From assembly GCA_021815825.1 (NCBI GenBank), contig JAKAZO010000004.1, positions 1 to 64,000 of the forward strand: a DNA stretch of 64,000 bases. Reading direction: 5' to 3'. This stretch comes from Pseudomonadota bacterium. GTDB lineage: Bacteria > Pseudomonadota > Alphaproteobacteria > Acetobacterales > Acetobacteraceae. Position numbers and translations under genes: made by a program. The first letter of the stretch is position 1, and every line of letters starts with the position of its first letter. Below, in pieces: positions 1 to 7,528 of this stretch. The notes under the pieces are model-generated. The model was given only the letters and a program-made list of their open reading frames with translations. It was not told the DNA's origin and searched no databases.

Positions 1-694
1 TGGTCGTCGCCCCGCCCGGGGCGAATTTGGTGCGTGGCGCCCGCTCGGCGTCACTGAACCGGGCCGGCCAGCCGCGGCCGCCGAACTCCCCATCGCGCTC
101 GAACGGCGCGGACCAGAAATGCGGCCCGTCGCCGATCGTCGCGCTGCCGAGCGCGTTGACCGCGACGATCGCGCCGACCCGATGGCCGCCGCGGGTGAGC
201 TCGCTGGCCGAGCCGAGCCCGCCCTTGACGGTTGCCGTCGTCGCCCCCGTGCCAGCCCCGACGCTGCCGAGATCGAACGCACCGGGCGCGGCCTGCTGCG
301 CCGCTCTCTCGCCGAGTTCGCGATAGGGCGGGTAGCGGCCCCACGCCTTGTCGCCGCCGTTGAGCAGATCGAACAGGATCGCCTGGGCGACGATCGGCAC
401 GCGGGCCGCGCCGAGGGCAAAGCCCCGCCCGGCTGCGCGCAACACCGCCTGGACGCCGCTCGCGGCATCAAGCCCGAACGAGGAGCCGCCGGAGAGGACG
501 ATCGCGTCCACCCGCTCGATCGTGGCACCCGGAGCGAGCGCCGCCGTGTCCCGCTCCCCCGGCGCACCACCGGTCATGGCCACCGATGCGACCGCCGGGT
601 CGTCGAAGAGAATGGCGGTGACACCGGAGCCGAGGACGAAATCGGTCGCGTGGCCAACCGCCAGGCCGGGAATGTCGGAGAGCAGGTTCAGCAT
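1..694 (-). CDS. P1 family (S58) peptidase, DmpA-like, N-terminal part
   Basis: The frame starts at an ATG at 694 and runs off the left edge with no stop, so about 231 N-terminal residues are visible. They begin MLNLLSDIPGLAVGHATD and contain LSGGSSFGLDAASGV and later SVGAGTGATTATVKGGLGSAS. These blocks are characteristic of family S58, which includes the autoprocessing aminopeptidase/amidase DmpA and the BapA beta-aminopeptidases. In that family the proenzyme cuts itself before a catalytic serine or threonine in the C-terminal half, which lies outside this window, so catalytic competence cannot be judged. The gene diverges from an amidohydrolase across a 130-base gap. Substrate is unknown. 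Confidence 0.88.
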   Translation of the reverse strand, partial: MLNLLSDIPGLAVGHATDFVLGSGVTAILFDDPAVASVAMTGGAPGERDTAALAPGATIERVDAIVLSGGSSFGLDAASGVQAVLRAAGRGFALGAARVPIVAQAILFDLLNGGDKAWGRYPPYRELGERAAQQAAPGAFDLGSVGAGTGATTATVKGGLGSASELTRGGHRVGAIVAVNALGSATIGDGPHFWSAPFERDGEFGGRGWPARFSDAERAPRTKFAPGGATT

Positions 695-824
695 CGCCGC
701 AGAATGCCCGCCTCGTCACCTCTGTCCAGCCGCCTTCCAGGTCCAGCTGCACGACGATGGCGGCCTTGACGGCGGCGGGCGGGAAACGCGAGGCTGGCTC
801 CCCACCGAAACGGAGCCGATCGCC

Positions 825-2018
825 ATGGCACTCGCCGCGGGGACCGAGAAGCAGCAGGGCAAACTGGTCATCCGCCATATCGGGCTGATGCTCTCCGGCG
901 CGCTGGAGCGCCCGATCCTCGACGCCGACACGGTCGTCGCCGAGAACGGCCACATCACCGCGCTCGGACGCGAGAAGGACTGCGATACGAGCGGGGCGCG
1001 CATCATCATCGACGCGCATGGCACCGCGCTGGCGCCCGGGCTGATCGACAGTCACGTCCATCCGGTGTTCGGCGACTGGACGCCGCGGCAGAACCAGTTG
1101 GGCTGGGTGGAGAGCTGCCTGCATGGCGGGGTCACCACCATGATCTCGGCCGGTGAGGTCCATCTGCCGGGGCGGCCGCGCGACATTGTCGGACTGAAGG
1201 CGCTGGCGGTCACGGCCCAGCGCGCCTTCAGCGGGTTCCGTCCGGCCGGGGTGAAAATCCATGCCGGCGCGCCGGTGCTGGAGCAAGGCATGGTGGAGGC
1301 CGATTTCGCCGACCTGGCCGCTGCCGGCGTGACGCTGCTGGGCGAGGTTGGGCTCGGGACGGTGAAGGCCGGCGAGGAGGCCGCGCGCATGGTCGGCTGG
1401 GCGCGCAAATACGGGCTGCGCAGCACCATCCATACCGGCGGGCCGAGCGTCCCCGGATCGGGCTATATCGACGCCGACACGGTGCTGGCGGCGGACGCCG
1501 ACGTGATCGGCCACATCAATGGCGGCCACACGGCGCTGCCGCTGAACCAGATCCGCTGCCTCTGCGAGGGTTGCGGCCGCGCGATCGAGATCGTCCATAA
1601 CGGCAACGAGCTGGCCGGGCTATCCGCCCTGCGCTTCGCCCGCGAACTCGGCCAGCTCGACCGGGTCATTCTCGGAACCGACAGTCCGGCCGGCTCCGGC
1701 GTGCAGCCGCTCGGTATCCTGCGCCTGATCGCCTTCCTCGCTTCGTTCGGTGGGGTGCCGGCCGAGCAGGTGATCTGCTGCGCCACCGGCAACACCGCCC
1801 GCCAGCGGGGGCTCGATTGCGGTCTGCTCGAGGTCGGCCGAGCGGCCGATTTCCTGCTCATGGACCGCGCCCAGCACTCCGCCGGGGCCGACCTGCTGGA
1901 GTCCATCGGCAAAGGCGACCTGCCAGGCATCGGCATGGTGATCATCGACGGCATCGTGCGCTGCGGGCGGAGTCGCAACACACCGCCCGCGGACCGCATT
2001 CCCGAGCTGCTCGGTTAG
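825..2018 (+). CDS. Enamidase-like amidohydrolase (6-oxotetrahydronicotinate hydrolase family)
   Basis: This 397-residue metal-dependent amidohydrolase matches, from memory, the enamidase of Eubacterium barkeri along its whole length. That enzyme opens the ring of 1,4,5,6-tetrahydro-6-oxonicotinate to 2-formylglutarate. Visible metal-site motifs are DSHVHP (His77, His79), the bridging-acid region LLGEVGLGT, THTGG-like IHTGG, IGHINGG and GTDSP. HGGVTTMISAGEVH and the C-terminal SRNTPPA block are also shared with enamidase. The ATG at 825 was preferred to in-frame upstream codons because the family begins about here. The stop TAG lies at the edge of a dispersed repeat. No other nicotinate-pathway gene is visible, so the true substrate may be another cyclic amide. 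Confidence 0.85.
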   Translation: MALAAGTEKQQGKLVIRHIGLMLSGALERPILDADTVVAENGHITALGREKDCDTSGARIIIDAHGTALAPGLIDSHVHPVFGDWTPRQNQLGWVESCLHGGVTTMISAGEVHLPGRPRDIVGLKALAVTAQRAFSGFRPAGVKIHAGAPVLEQGMVEADFADLAAAGVTLLGEVGLGTVKAGEEAARMVGWARKYGLRSTIHTGGPSVPGSGYIDADTVLAADADVIGHINGGHTALPLNQIRCLCEGCGRAIEIVHNGNELAGLSALRFARELGQLDRVILGTDSPAGSGVQPLGILRLIAFLASFGGVPAEQVICCATGNTARQRGLDCGLLEVGRAADFLLMDRAQHSAGADLLESIGKGDLPGIGMVIIDGIVRCGRSRNTPPADRIPELLG

Positions 2019-2121
2019 CGTCTGTCCGGCGTAGGTGTAATCACCGTAGCCGGCTAAACAGACGCGCAAACAAAGAGCTGGAGTCTGTCAGGCGCCTCCA
2101 TCCGCGCCTGACAGACTCTAG
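2016..2121. repeat. Two-hairpin dispersed repeat, copy A
   Basis: This element of about 105 bp has a near-identical inverted copy at 60089-60193. It contains two hairpins. The first, 2019-2064, has arms CGTCTGTCCGGC and GCCGGCTAAACAGACG. The second, 2081-2118, has perfect 15-base arms beginning GAGTCTGTCAGGCGC around an 8-base loop. The left end TAG is the stop codon of the enamidase-like gene. The element probably also acts as a transcription terminator between two convergent genes. Confidence 0.85.
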
Positions 2122-2124
2122 GCG

Positions 2125-2562
2125 CTACTTGGTCAGCGCGCCCTCCCTCACCTGGCCGCGGATTTCGCCGCCCTTGTTGGCCGCCGTGTGGATGTTCACG
2201 TACCACTTGCCGGCCACGAGATCGGCCATCTGTTCCTTGGTCAGCTTGGCCTTGGCTTCGACCGGGCTGGTCAGCGGCGCCGGGATCGGCAGCGCCACGC
2301 CGGCGTTGCTGCCAGCGGCCGCGGGGCCGTGGAAATGCGCCGCCAGAGCCGGGCCGGTCAGGTTCATGAAGGTGAGCGTGTAGTGCAGCTCCATCGTCTT
2401 GCTGTCGAGCTCGGCGGTGAGCGTGCCGATGCCCGGGCTGGTGGTGCCCGGCACCTCATGGGCGCCGTCCAGATAAGCGTGGAATTTCAGCATCTCGGCC
2501 CGCGCGGCGGCAGGCAGCAGGAGTGCGGCGGCGGCAGCGGCGAAGAGCGTGCGGCGAAGCAT
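2125..2562 (-). CDS. Secreted CHRD-domain protein
   Basis: The product has 145 residues. A cleavable signal peptide (MLRRTLFAAAAAALLLPAAARA) is followed by one CHRD domain with the usual blocks FHAYLDGAHEVPGT, AHFHGPA and WYVNIHTAANKGGEIRGQV. CHRD domains occur in chordin and in many bacterial exported proteins; the bacterial function is unknown. The ATG at 2562 is preceded by a clear AGGGAGGA ribosome binding site, and the signal peptide fits this start rather than the longer upstream frame. The protein is expected in the periplasm. It converges on the enamidase-like gene and diverges from the RraA-like gene. Confidence 0.9.
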   Translation of the reverse strand: MLRRTLFAAAAAALLLPAAARAEMLKFHAYLDGAHEVPGTTSPGIGTLTAELDSKTMELHYTLTFMNLTGPALAAHFHGPAAAGSNAGVALPIPAPLTSPVEAKAKLTKEQMADLVAGKWYVNIHTAANKGGEIRGQVREGALTK

Positions 2563-2737
2563 GGTTCGTCCTCCCTGACTGTAATCCCCACCCCCAGTAA
2601 GTGCGCATAGGCGACGCATGCGCAAGGAGGCAAATGCCGGGCCCGCACGGCCCGTGCCCGAGGCGTCGATGTCACGATTGAAAGGTGATGGCGCCGGGTG
2701 CATAGCTCAGCCGACATAAGACGGGAAGGGAGACGTC

Positions 2738-3427
2738 ATGCTCGAGGAACCGCCGATCCTGCAGATCCGCCGTCATTTTCCGCGGCCGACCGCGGCCCAG
2801 CTTGCCGGCTTTGCCGGCGCGCCCACCGGGTTCCTCGCCGATTGCATGGACGGGCGCGGCGCCATGGATGCGGCGCTGAAGCCGGTCGATCCGGCCCGGG
2901 CCAGCTTCGCCGGCGTTGCCGTCACCTGCCTCTGCGGGCCGGGCGACAACCTGGCCATCCTCGCCGCGCTGACCGTGCTGCGCCCGGGTGATGTCATCGT
3001 CGCCGCGGCGGACGGGTTCGCCGGCCTGGCGGTCACCGGCGACCGTGTCGCCGGCATGGCCCGCAACCAGGGCGGGGTGGCGATGGTGGTGGATGGAATG
3101 GTGCGCGACACGCCCGGCATTCGCGGCGTCGGCTTGCCGCTGTTCGCGCGCGGCGTGACGCCGAATTCCTGCGCCGCCTCCGGGCCTGGCACGGTGGGCG
3201 AGCCAATCGTCGCCGGCGGGGTCGCCGTCGCGTCCGGGGATATCATCGTCGGCGACGTCGATGGCATCGTGGTCGTGCCGCAGGCACGGATCGACATGGT
3301 GCTGGCCAGGCTCGCCGAGATCCGCGTCGCCGAGGAGGCGATGGACGCCAAGGTGGCGGCCGGGCTCGGCATTCCGGGGCGGATCACGGCGCTGGTCGAG
3401 GCCGGGAAGGTCAGGTTCCTCGATTGA
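2738..3427 (+). CDS. RraA-like protein (HMG/oxaloacetate aldolase-type fold)
   Basis: The 229-residue protein has the RraA/DlpA fold: a GPGDNLAI loop, then DGMVRDTPGIRGVGLPLFARG and a C-terminal DVDGIVVVPQ. The family includes RNase E inhibitor RraA and class II 4-hydroxy-4-methyl-2-oxoglutarate/oxaloacetate aldolases. In the aldolases the R-D pair of the VRD segment helps bind pyruvate and the metal. The retained VRD motif makes an aldolase or decarboxylase more likely than a pure RNase E regulator. The start follows GGGAAGGGAGACGTC. Its 3' end overlaps the convergent DUF1192 gene by 17 bases. Confidence 0.85.
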   Translation: MLEEPPILQIRRHFPRPTAAQLAGFAGAPTGFLADCMDGRGAMDAALKPVDPARASFAGVAVTCLCGPGDNLAILAALTVLRPGDVIVAAADGFAGLAVTGDRVAGMARNQGGVAMVVDGMVRDTPGIRGVGLPLFARGVTPNSCAASGPGTVGEPIVAGGVAVASGDIIVGDVDGIVVVPQARIDMVLARLAEIRVAEEAMDAKVAAGLGIPGRITALVEAGKVRFLD

Positions 3428-3617
3428 CCGGCGTACGGAAGAAGGCATCGGCGGCCGCCCGGTGGTCCTGCTTGCGCGCGATGTCCGCCTCGACGCGGGC
3501 AATCTCGGCGCGCAGCTCCTCGATATAGGCGGCAAGCTCCTCCACCCCCATTGGCCCGAGGGGCGGCGGGATCAGCTTCGGCGGGCGGCGCTGTGCCGCG
3601 TCATCCTCGTCCTGCAT
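3411..3617 (-). CDS. DUF1192 family protein
   Basis: This is a 68-residue acidic, mostly helical protein. The segment MGVEELAAYIEELRAEIARVE, followed by KQDHRAAADAFF, is the pattern of DUF1192, a small family found in alphaproteobacteria with a short coiled coil and no known function. The 3' end overlaps the convergent RraA-like gene. The next gene on the plus strand is trcR. Confidence 0.85.
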   Translation of the reverse strand: MQDEDDAAQRRPPKLIPPPLGPMGVEELAAYIEELRAEIARVEADIARKQDHRAAADAFFRTPVNRGT

Positions 3618-3761
3618 GGGTCTCCCTCCTCGCGCGACCTTGACCGGCTAGGCTGGCGAGGTCCATATCGCGTTTTTCTCAAAGCAAGAACCGCTCGTCC
3701 CGCCGCGTGGCCGTGTCAGGCGATGATGCGGTCCACCCGGGACAGGAAAGTGAAACGAGAC

Positions 3762-4337
3762 ATGCCCCTTCCATTGATGCCAAAGGCGACGGCCGTCTGG
3801 CTGATCGACAAGACCGCCCTCACCTTCTCCCAGATCGCCGACTTCTGCGGCATGCACCCGCTCGAAGTGCAGGCCATTGCCGACGGCGAGGTGGCACAGG
3901 GGATCATCGGCTATGATCCGGTCGCCAACGGTCAGGTGAGCGCCGAAGAGATCCGTCTGTGCGAGGCCGATCCCAAGCGCCCGCTCCATCTCGCCGCCGC
4001 CGCTCTGCCGCCGCAGAAGCGGGCCAAGGGCGCGCGCTACACGCCGGTCTCGAAGCGCAATGACCGGCCGGACGCGATCGCCTTCCTGCTCCGGAACTAC
4101 CCGCAACTGAGCGATGCCCAGGTCAGCCATCTGCTCGGCACCACCAAGGATACGATCCAGAAGGTACGCGAGCGGTCGCACTGGAACTCGGCGAACATCA
4201 AGCCGCGTGACCCGGTCATTCTCGGCCTGTGCACCCAGACGGATCTCAATGCCATGATCGCGCAGGCGAATGAGCGTCTGGTGCGGGACGGCCAGACGGT
4301 GCCGGACGTGCCGCCGCCGGAAGAGGAAGCCGCTTGA
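3762..4337 (+). CDS. trcR: Cell cycle transcriptional regulator TrcR (DUF1013)
   Basis: The 191-residue protein belongs to DUF1013, which includes TrcR of Caulobacter, a conserved alphaproteobacterial transcription-associated cell-cycle regulator. Two helix-turn-helix-like segments are visible: LTFSQIADFCGMHPLEVQAI (residues about 17-36) and LSDAQVSHLLGTTKDTIQKV (about 115-134). They are followed by RSHWNSANIKPRDPV, typical of the family. The ATG at 3762 gives the family N-terminus MPKATAVWLIDKTAL after six residues; a much longer in-frame extension upstream was rejected. A strong inverted repeat lies downstream. Confidence 0.93.
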   Translation: MPLPLMPKATAVWLIDKTALTFSQIADFCGMHPLEVQAIADGEVAQGIIGYDPVANGQVSAEEIRLCEADPKRPLHLAAAALPPQKRAKGARYTPVSKRNDRPDAIAFLLRNYPQLSDAQVSHLLGTTKDTIQKVRERSHWNSANIKPRDPVILGLCTQTDLNAMIAQANERLVRDGQTVPDVPPPEEEAA

Positions 4338-4428
4338 GCACGCGGGCGGGCGGGCGTTCGTCACACCGCGTTGGTTCAGCGCTGCCAGCGGTCTGATGGG
4401 CCGGGGCGGCCTCATGCCCCGTGCCCGT

Positions 4429-4464
4429 CCGATCCGGAACCGAGGGATGCAGGTTCCGGATCGG
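4429..4464. terminator. Perfect 13-bp inverted repeat between convergent genes
   Basis: Arms CCGATCCGGAACC and GGTTCCGGATCGG flank a 10-base loop. The hairpin sits between the convergent trcR and ydcH-like genes and probably serves as a bidirectional terminator. No T-run follows on either strand. Confidence 0.6.
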
Positions 4465-4495
4465 CAGGGAATTTCAGGAGAGTTTCGGCTGGGAC

Positions 4496-4675
4496 TCAGG
4501 CGTGTTGATGCGCGCCGAGCAGGCGGTCCAACTCCTCCTTCACGTGCAGTTTCTCAACCTTCAGACGCATCAGCGTATCGGTATCCGGACGCGGACGTCC
4601 ATCTTCGTCAGCGATTCGCGATTCGAGGCTGGCATGACGCTCCTTCAGGCTCTCGATCCTGCCGTCCATGCTCAT
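4496..4675 (-). CDS. YdcH-like DUF465 protein
   Basis: This is a 59-residue charged helical protein, MSMDGRIESLKERHASLESR followed by RPRPDTDTLMRLKVEKLHVKEEL. The arrangement of two helices separated by a P/D-rich turn, with the LKxxKLxLKDEL-type end, is the DUF465/YdcH pattern. Function is unknown. The start at 4675 follows an AGAGGGGAG ribosome binding site; the longer in-frame reading upstream has no family resemblance. Confidence 0.85.
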   Translation of the reverse strand: MSMDGRIESLKERHASLESRIADEDGRPRPDTDTLMRLKVEKLHVKEELDRLLGAHQHA

Positions 4676-4815
4676 TGCGACTCCCCTCTTGGTGGAAAGG
4701 TCCCCGCTCGGGGCGACCCCAGGCTGTGCGGAACCGGGCGCTTCCACGTCCAGCCGCAACAGAAACGTAATCCACGAAGCCACCGATTTCCATGCCTAAA
4801 CGCACCCAGTGACCG

Positions 4816-4850
4816 CGGCGCCCAGAGCACGGCGCCCAGAGCACGGCGCG
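4816..4850. repeat. Short tandem repeat, 14-bp unit
   Basis: The unit CGGCGCCCAGAGCA occurs twice in perfect tandem (4816-4829 and 4830-4843), followed by a partial third copy. It lies in the 226-base gap between the ydcH-like gene and the methyltransferase gene, where no gene is apparent. Confidence 0.7.
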
Positions 4851-4901
4851 ACCCGATGCGATCATCAGGCCGGACGGGGCCATGCTCTACGCATAGACGT
4901 T

Positions 4902-5918
4902 CTAAAGCCGGCGCCCGACCACCACGGCTTCGTTGCCCGCGGCGAAGAGGTATGTCTCGGCCGGCATATCGACCGCCGCGAAGGCGGCGACGATCTCGTC
5001 GGGGCGAAGCAGGTGGTTGCCCTGCACGTGCTCGCTCAGGTTCTGGAAGGCCAGGCCGCGCCGCGCCGGCTCGCGCAGCGCGCTCCGCTCGGCCGGCCAA
5101 TTCGGCTCCCACATCACCGCCACACCGCCCGGCTTGAGATGGTCGCGGAGAATGCCGAACACGGCCTCGCGCCGGTCCCAGACATGGTGCAGGGCCCGGT
5201 TCATGGCGATCAGGTCGGCGGGCTCCTCGAGGGTGAAATCCATGATATCGCCGCTGGCGAAGCCGATCCTCTCCTCCAGCCCGGCTGCCTTGGCCAGCCG
5301 CCTGGCCTGGGAGACATTCTCCTCGAAGCCGTCCAGGCCGAGGCCGCGCAGGTGCGGGCAGCGCTGGGCGAGGGCCCGCAGGTACCAGCCATTGCCGCAG
5401 CCGAGATCGACCGCCAGTCCGCCGCGCGCATCCACCTCCTGGAACGCAGGCACGCCCGGGCATATCGTGCTCTCGAACAGTGGGCCGAAACTCGCCTCGA
5501 GCATGGCGCCGAACCAGGGCAGGATCGTCTCGCGTTCGGCGAGCACCTGCTCGCCCGGGCGGGCGCCGGTCTTCATCAGCCCAGCCGCACGCTCCGACAT
5601 ATGCGCGGCGAGCATCGCCTGGATCACCACCGGCATCACCGTCTCCGGCGCCTCGGGGCGCATCGCCGCGCCGGCCTCGGTCAGCCGGAAGCCGGCGCCG
5701 GCCTCGTCAAGATAGCCGAAGGCGTAGCCGGCGTCGCACCAGCGGCGCACATAGCCGGGATCGACACCGCAATGCTGAGCGAGGATCTCGGGCGAAGCGT
5801 CGCCAAGCGCGTGCAGGGCGGAGAACAGCCCGTTGACGATGCCGATATAGGCGATATCCAGGCCGGCCGCGGCCTGGGCCTGGGCTCGGAACTGCTGTTT
5901 CAAGGTCTCAACGCCCAT
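4902..5918 (-). CDS. Class I SAM-dependent methyltransferase with N-terminal helical domain
   Basis: This is a 338-residue protein. The N-terminal third resembles the dimerisation/winged-helix domain of small-molecule methyltransferases (GIVNGLFSALHALGDASPEI, CGVDPGYVRRWCDAGYAFGY). The C-terminal part is a Rossmann methyltransferase with motif I VDLGCGNGWYLRAL, an LGLDGFEENV acidic loop and motif IV ADLIAMNRALHHVW. The substrate cannot be deduced. The ATG at 5918 follows GAGAGG at a suitable distance; the frame extends further upstream without family support. Confidence 0.88.
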   Translation of the reverse strand: MGVETLKQQFRAQAQAAAGLDIAYIGIVNGLFSALHALGDASPEILAQHCGVDPGYVRRWCDAGYAFGYLDEAGAGFRLTEAGAAMRPEAPETVMPVVIQAMLAAHMSERAAGLMKTGARPGEQVLAERETILPWFGAMLEASFGPLFESTICPGVPAFQEVDARGGLAVDLGCGNGWYLRALAQRCPHLRGLGLDGFEENVSQARRLAKAAGLEERIGFASGDIMDFTLEEPADLIAMNRALHHVWDRREAVFGILRDHLKPGGVAVMWEPNWPAERSALREPARRGLAFQNLSEHVQGNHLLRPDEIVAAFAAVDMPAETYLFAAGNEAVVVGRRL

Positions 5919-5959
5919 GCGGCACCTCTCGAGTGACAGGAAAATATCGGACGCGCGGA

Positions 5960-6277
5960 TCAGCCCCGGCTGCGGTGCGAACGCGGCGCGCTGGAATTGG
6001 CCATGGTCACCGCCGCCCCGGCCGCGATCAGCCCGAGCGAGGCCAGGAGCAGCCAAGCCGGGCGGGTGAGCAGCGGAACCGCCAGCGAGGACCAGGCCCA
6101 GCCTGGCAGATCCCGGCGCAACGCGGCCTGGAGGCTCGCCGCCATGGCGTCGTCCAGAAGCGCCAGAAAGGCTGACAGGGGCAGGTCAACCGGCCAGGCC
6201 GTGGCGAGCGCGAATGCACCCACCAACAGCACCGCGGCCAGCAGGGCCAGTCCCCGCATCGTCACCGTCCAAGCCAT
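5960..6277 (-). CDS. Small membrane protein, two predicted transmembrane segments
   Basis: The 105-residue protein has a hydrophobic segment at about residues 7-28 and another at about 72-93. Between them is an amphipathic stretch (LDDAMAASLQAALRRDLPGWAWS). I do not recognise the family. It lies downstream of msrP on the same strand, 153 bases away, and so could be cotranscribed. It is too short to be the haem-bearing partner MsrQ, which has about six transmembrane helices. Confidence 0.55.
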   Translation of the reverse strand: MAWTVTMRGLALLAAVLLVGAFALATAWPVDLPLSAFLALLDDAMAASLQAALRRDLPGWAWSSLAVPLLTRPAWLLLASLGLIAAGAAVTMANSSAPRSHRSRG

Positions 6278-6430
6278 TGTGACCCCAAAACCAATCCGTC
6301 ACGGGCTGGAAGAGCCGTGCCGGCTTCGTCGCGCGGTCCCACCGCGCCCGATCTGCCGGACCGCCCCATCAGACCGCTCGCCGGTCAGCGGCCCCTGCAT
6401 GCGCAGGCGTGGCGTCGCCCCTGCCGCGCG

Positions 6431-7357
6431 CTACATGAACAGCTTCTCGGTCGTCTTGCCGGCATAGAGGCCGGCGACCTGGGCAGCATAGCCGTTGTAG
6501 AGCTGGGTTGGCACCCTCTCATCGCTGCCGAGGAGCCGCTCGCTCGCCTGGCTCCAGCGTGGGTGCGGGATCATCGGGTTGACGTTGGCCCAGAACCCGT
6601 ATTCGGCCGGCTGGATCGTCTCCCAGAAGGTCGCCGGCCGGGTCTCGGAGAAGGTCACCTTGACCAGCGCCTTGGCCGACTTGAAGCCGTACTTCCACGG
6701 CAGCACCAGGCGGATCGGACCGCCATTCTGCGGTGGCAGCGGCTTGCCGTACAGACCCGTGGCGATGAAGGCGAGCTCGTTGGTGGCTTCGGCGATGGTG
6801 ACGCCCTCGATATACGGCCACGGATACCAGAGCATGGCGAGGCCCGGCATGTGCTTGGCGTCCGTCAAGGTCTCGAAGACCACATAGCGAGCCTCCGGGG
6901 TCGGATCGGCGAGCTTTACCAGCGCCGCGAGCGGGAAGCCGGTCCAGGGAACGGTCATCGCCCAGGCTTCGACGCAGCGATGGCGATAGATGCGCTCCTC
7001 CAGCGTGACCTGCTTCAGCAGATCCTCGAGCGCGATCGTGCGTGGTGCGCGAACCTTGCCCTCGATCCGCACCGTCCAGGGATGCTGCGGCAGGCGCTGG
7101 GCGGCCTGCCAGAGGTCCTTGTCGGTGCTGAATTCATAGTAGTTATTGTAGGTAGTGGCGAATTTTTCCTCGGTCGGCGGCCGGCCGGGATCATAGCGTG
7201 GTGCCGAAGGCGCCGCCTCCGCCCGCGCCGGGCCAACATGGCCGAGCGCCAATCCGCCGATGGCCAGACCGACGGCCCGGCGTCGACCGAGCATGGCATG
7301 CTCGGGTGTCACCGCGGCCTCGGGAAGTTCCCAATCGCGCCGCTGACGGATCCACAT
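6431..7357 (-). CDS. msrP: Protein-methionine-sulfoxide reductase catalytic subunit MsrP (YedY)
   Basis: This is a 308-residue periplasmic molybdopterin enzyme that repairs methionine sulfoxide in envelope proteins. A twin-arginine signal (GRRRAVGLAIGGLALG, residues about 24-39) fits Tat export of a cofactor-loaded protein. The molybdenum-ligating cysteine lies in RHRCVEAWAM (Cys128). NGGPIRLVLPWKYGFKS and the NVNP(M)xPHPRW block near the C-terminus are standard for the family. The start at 7357 has GGGGAGAG upstream. The usual membrane partner msrQ is not adjacent, so electrons may come from an MsrQ encoded elsewhere. Confidence 0.95.
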   Translation of the reverse strand: MWIRQRRDWELPEAAVTPEHAMLGRRRAVGLAIGGLALGHVGPARAEAAPSAPRYDPGRPPTEEKFATTYNNYYEFSTDKDLWQAAQRLPQHPWTVRIEGKVRAPRTIALEDLLKQVTLEERIYRHRCVEAWAMTVPWTGFPLAALVKLADPTPEARYVVFETLTDAKHMPGLAMLWYPWPYIEGVTIAEATNELAFIATGLYGKPLPPQNGGPIRLVLPWKYGFKSAKALVKVTFSETRPATFWETIQPAEYGFWANVNPMIPHPRWSQASERLLGSDERVPTQLYNGYAAQVAGLYAGKTTEKLFM

Positions 7358-7460
7358 CGCATCTCTCCCCGTGCTGGCGGGCAACCCCCGGGAAATGGGG
7401 GCGCCTCAGCCTCTTTCCCCAATACGTCCAGTTGGGAGAAAAAGTTGCACCCACAAGCGC

Positions 7461-7496
7461 CACGGGCGCTGGCCGCATTCGCGGCCAGCGCCCGTG
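7461..7496 (-). terminator. Strong 16-bp stem hairpin
   Basis: Perfect 16-base arms (starting CACGGGCGCTGGCCGC) flank a 4-base loop. The hairpin lies just past the end of the secreted repeat protein gene and upstream of msrP, so it probably isolates the two transcripts. On the minus strand a run of five T residues follows about 20 bases later. Confidence 0.7.
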
Positions 7497-7528
7497 CCAA
7501 GGGGGGAGATCCCTAGGCCGCCGCGGGA

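Noticed and set aside
5960-6277. The small membrane protein downstream of msrP as MsrQ
   Set aside because: It has only 105 residues and two hydrophobic segments, with no haem-ligating histidine pattern. MsrQ has about six transmembrane helices.
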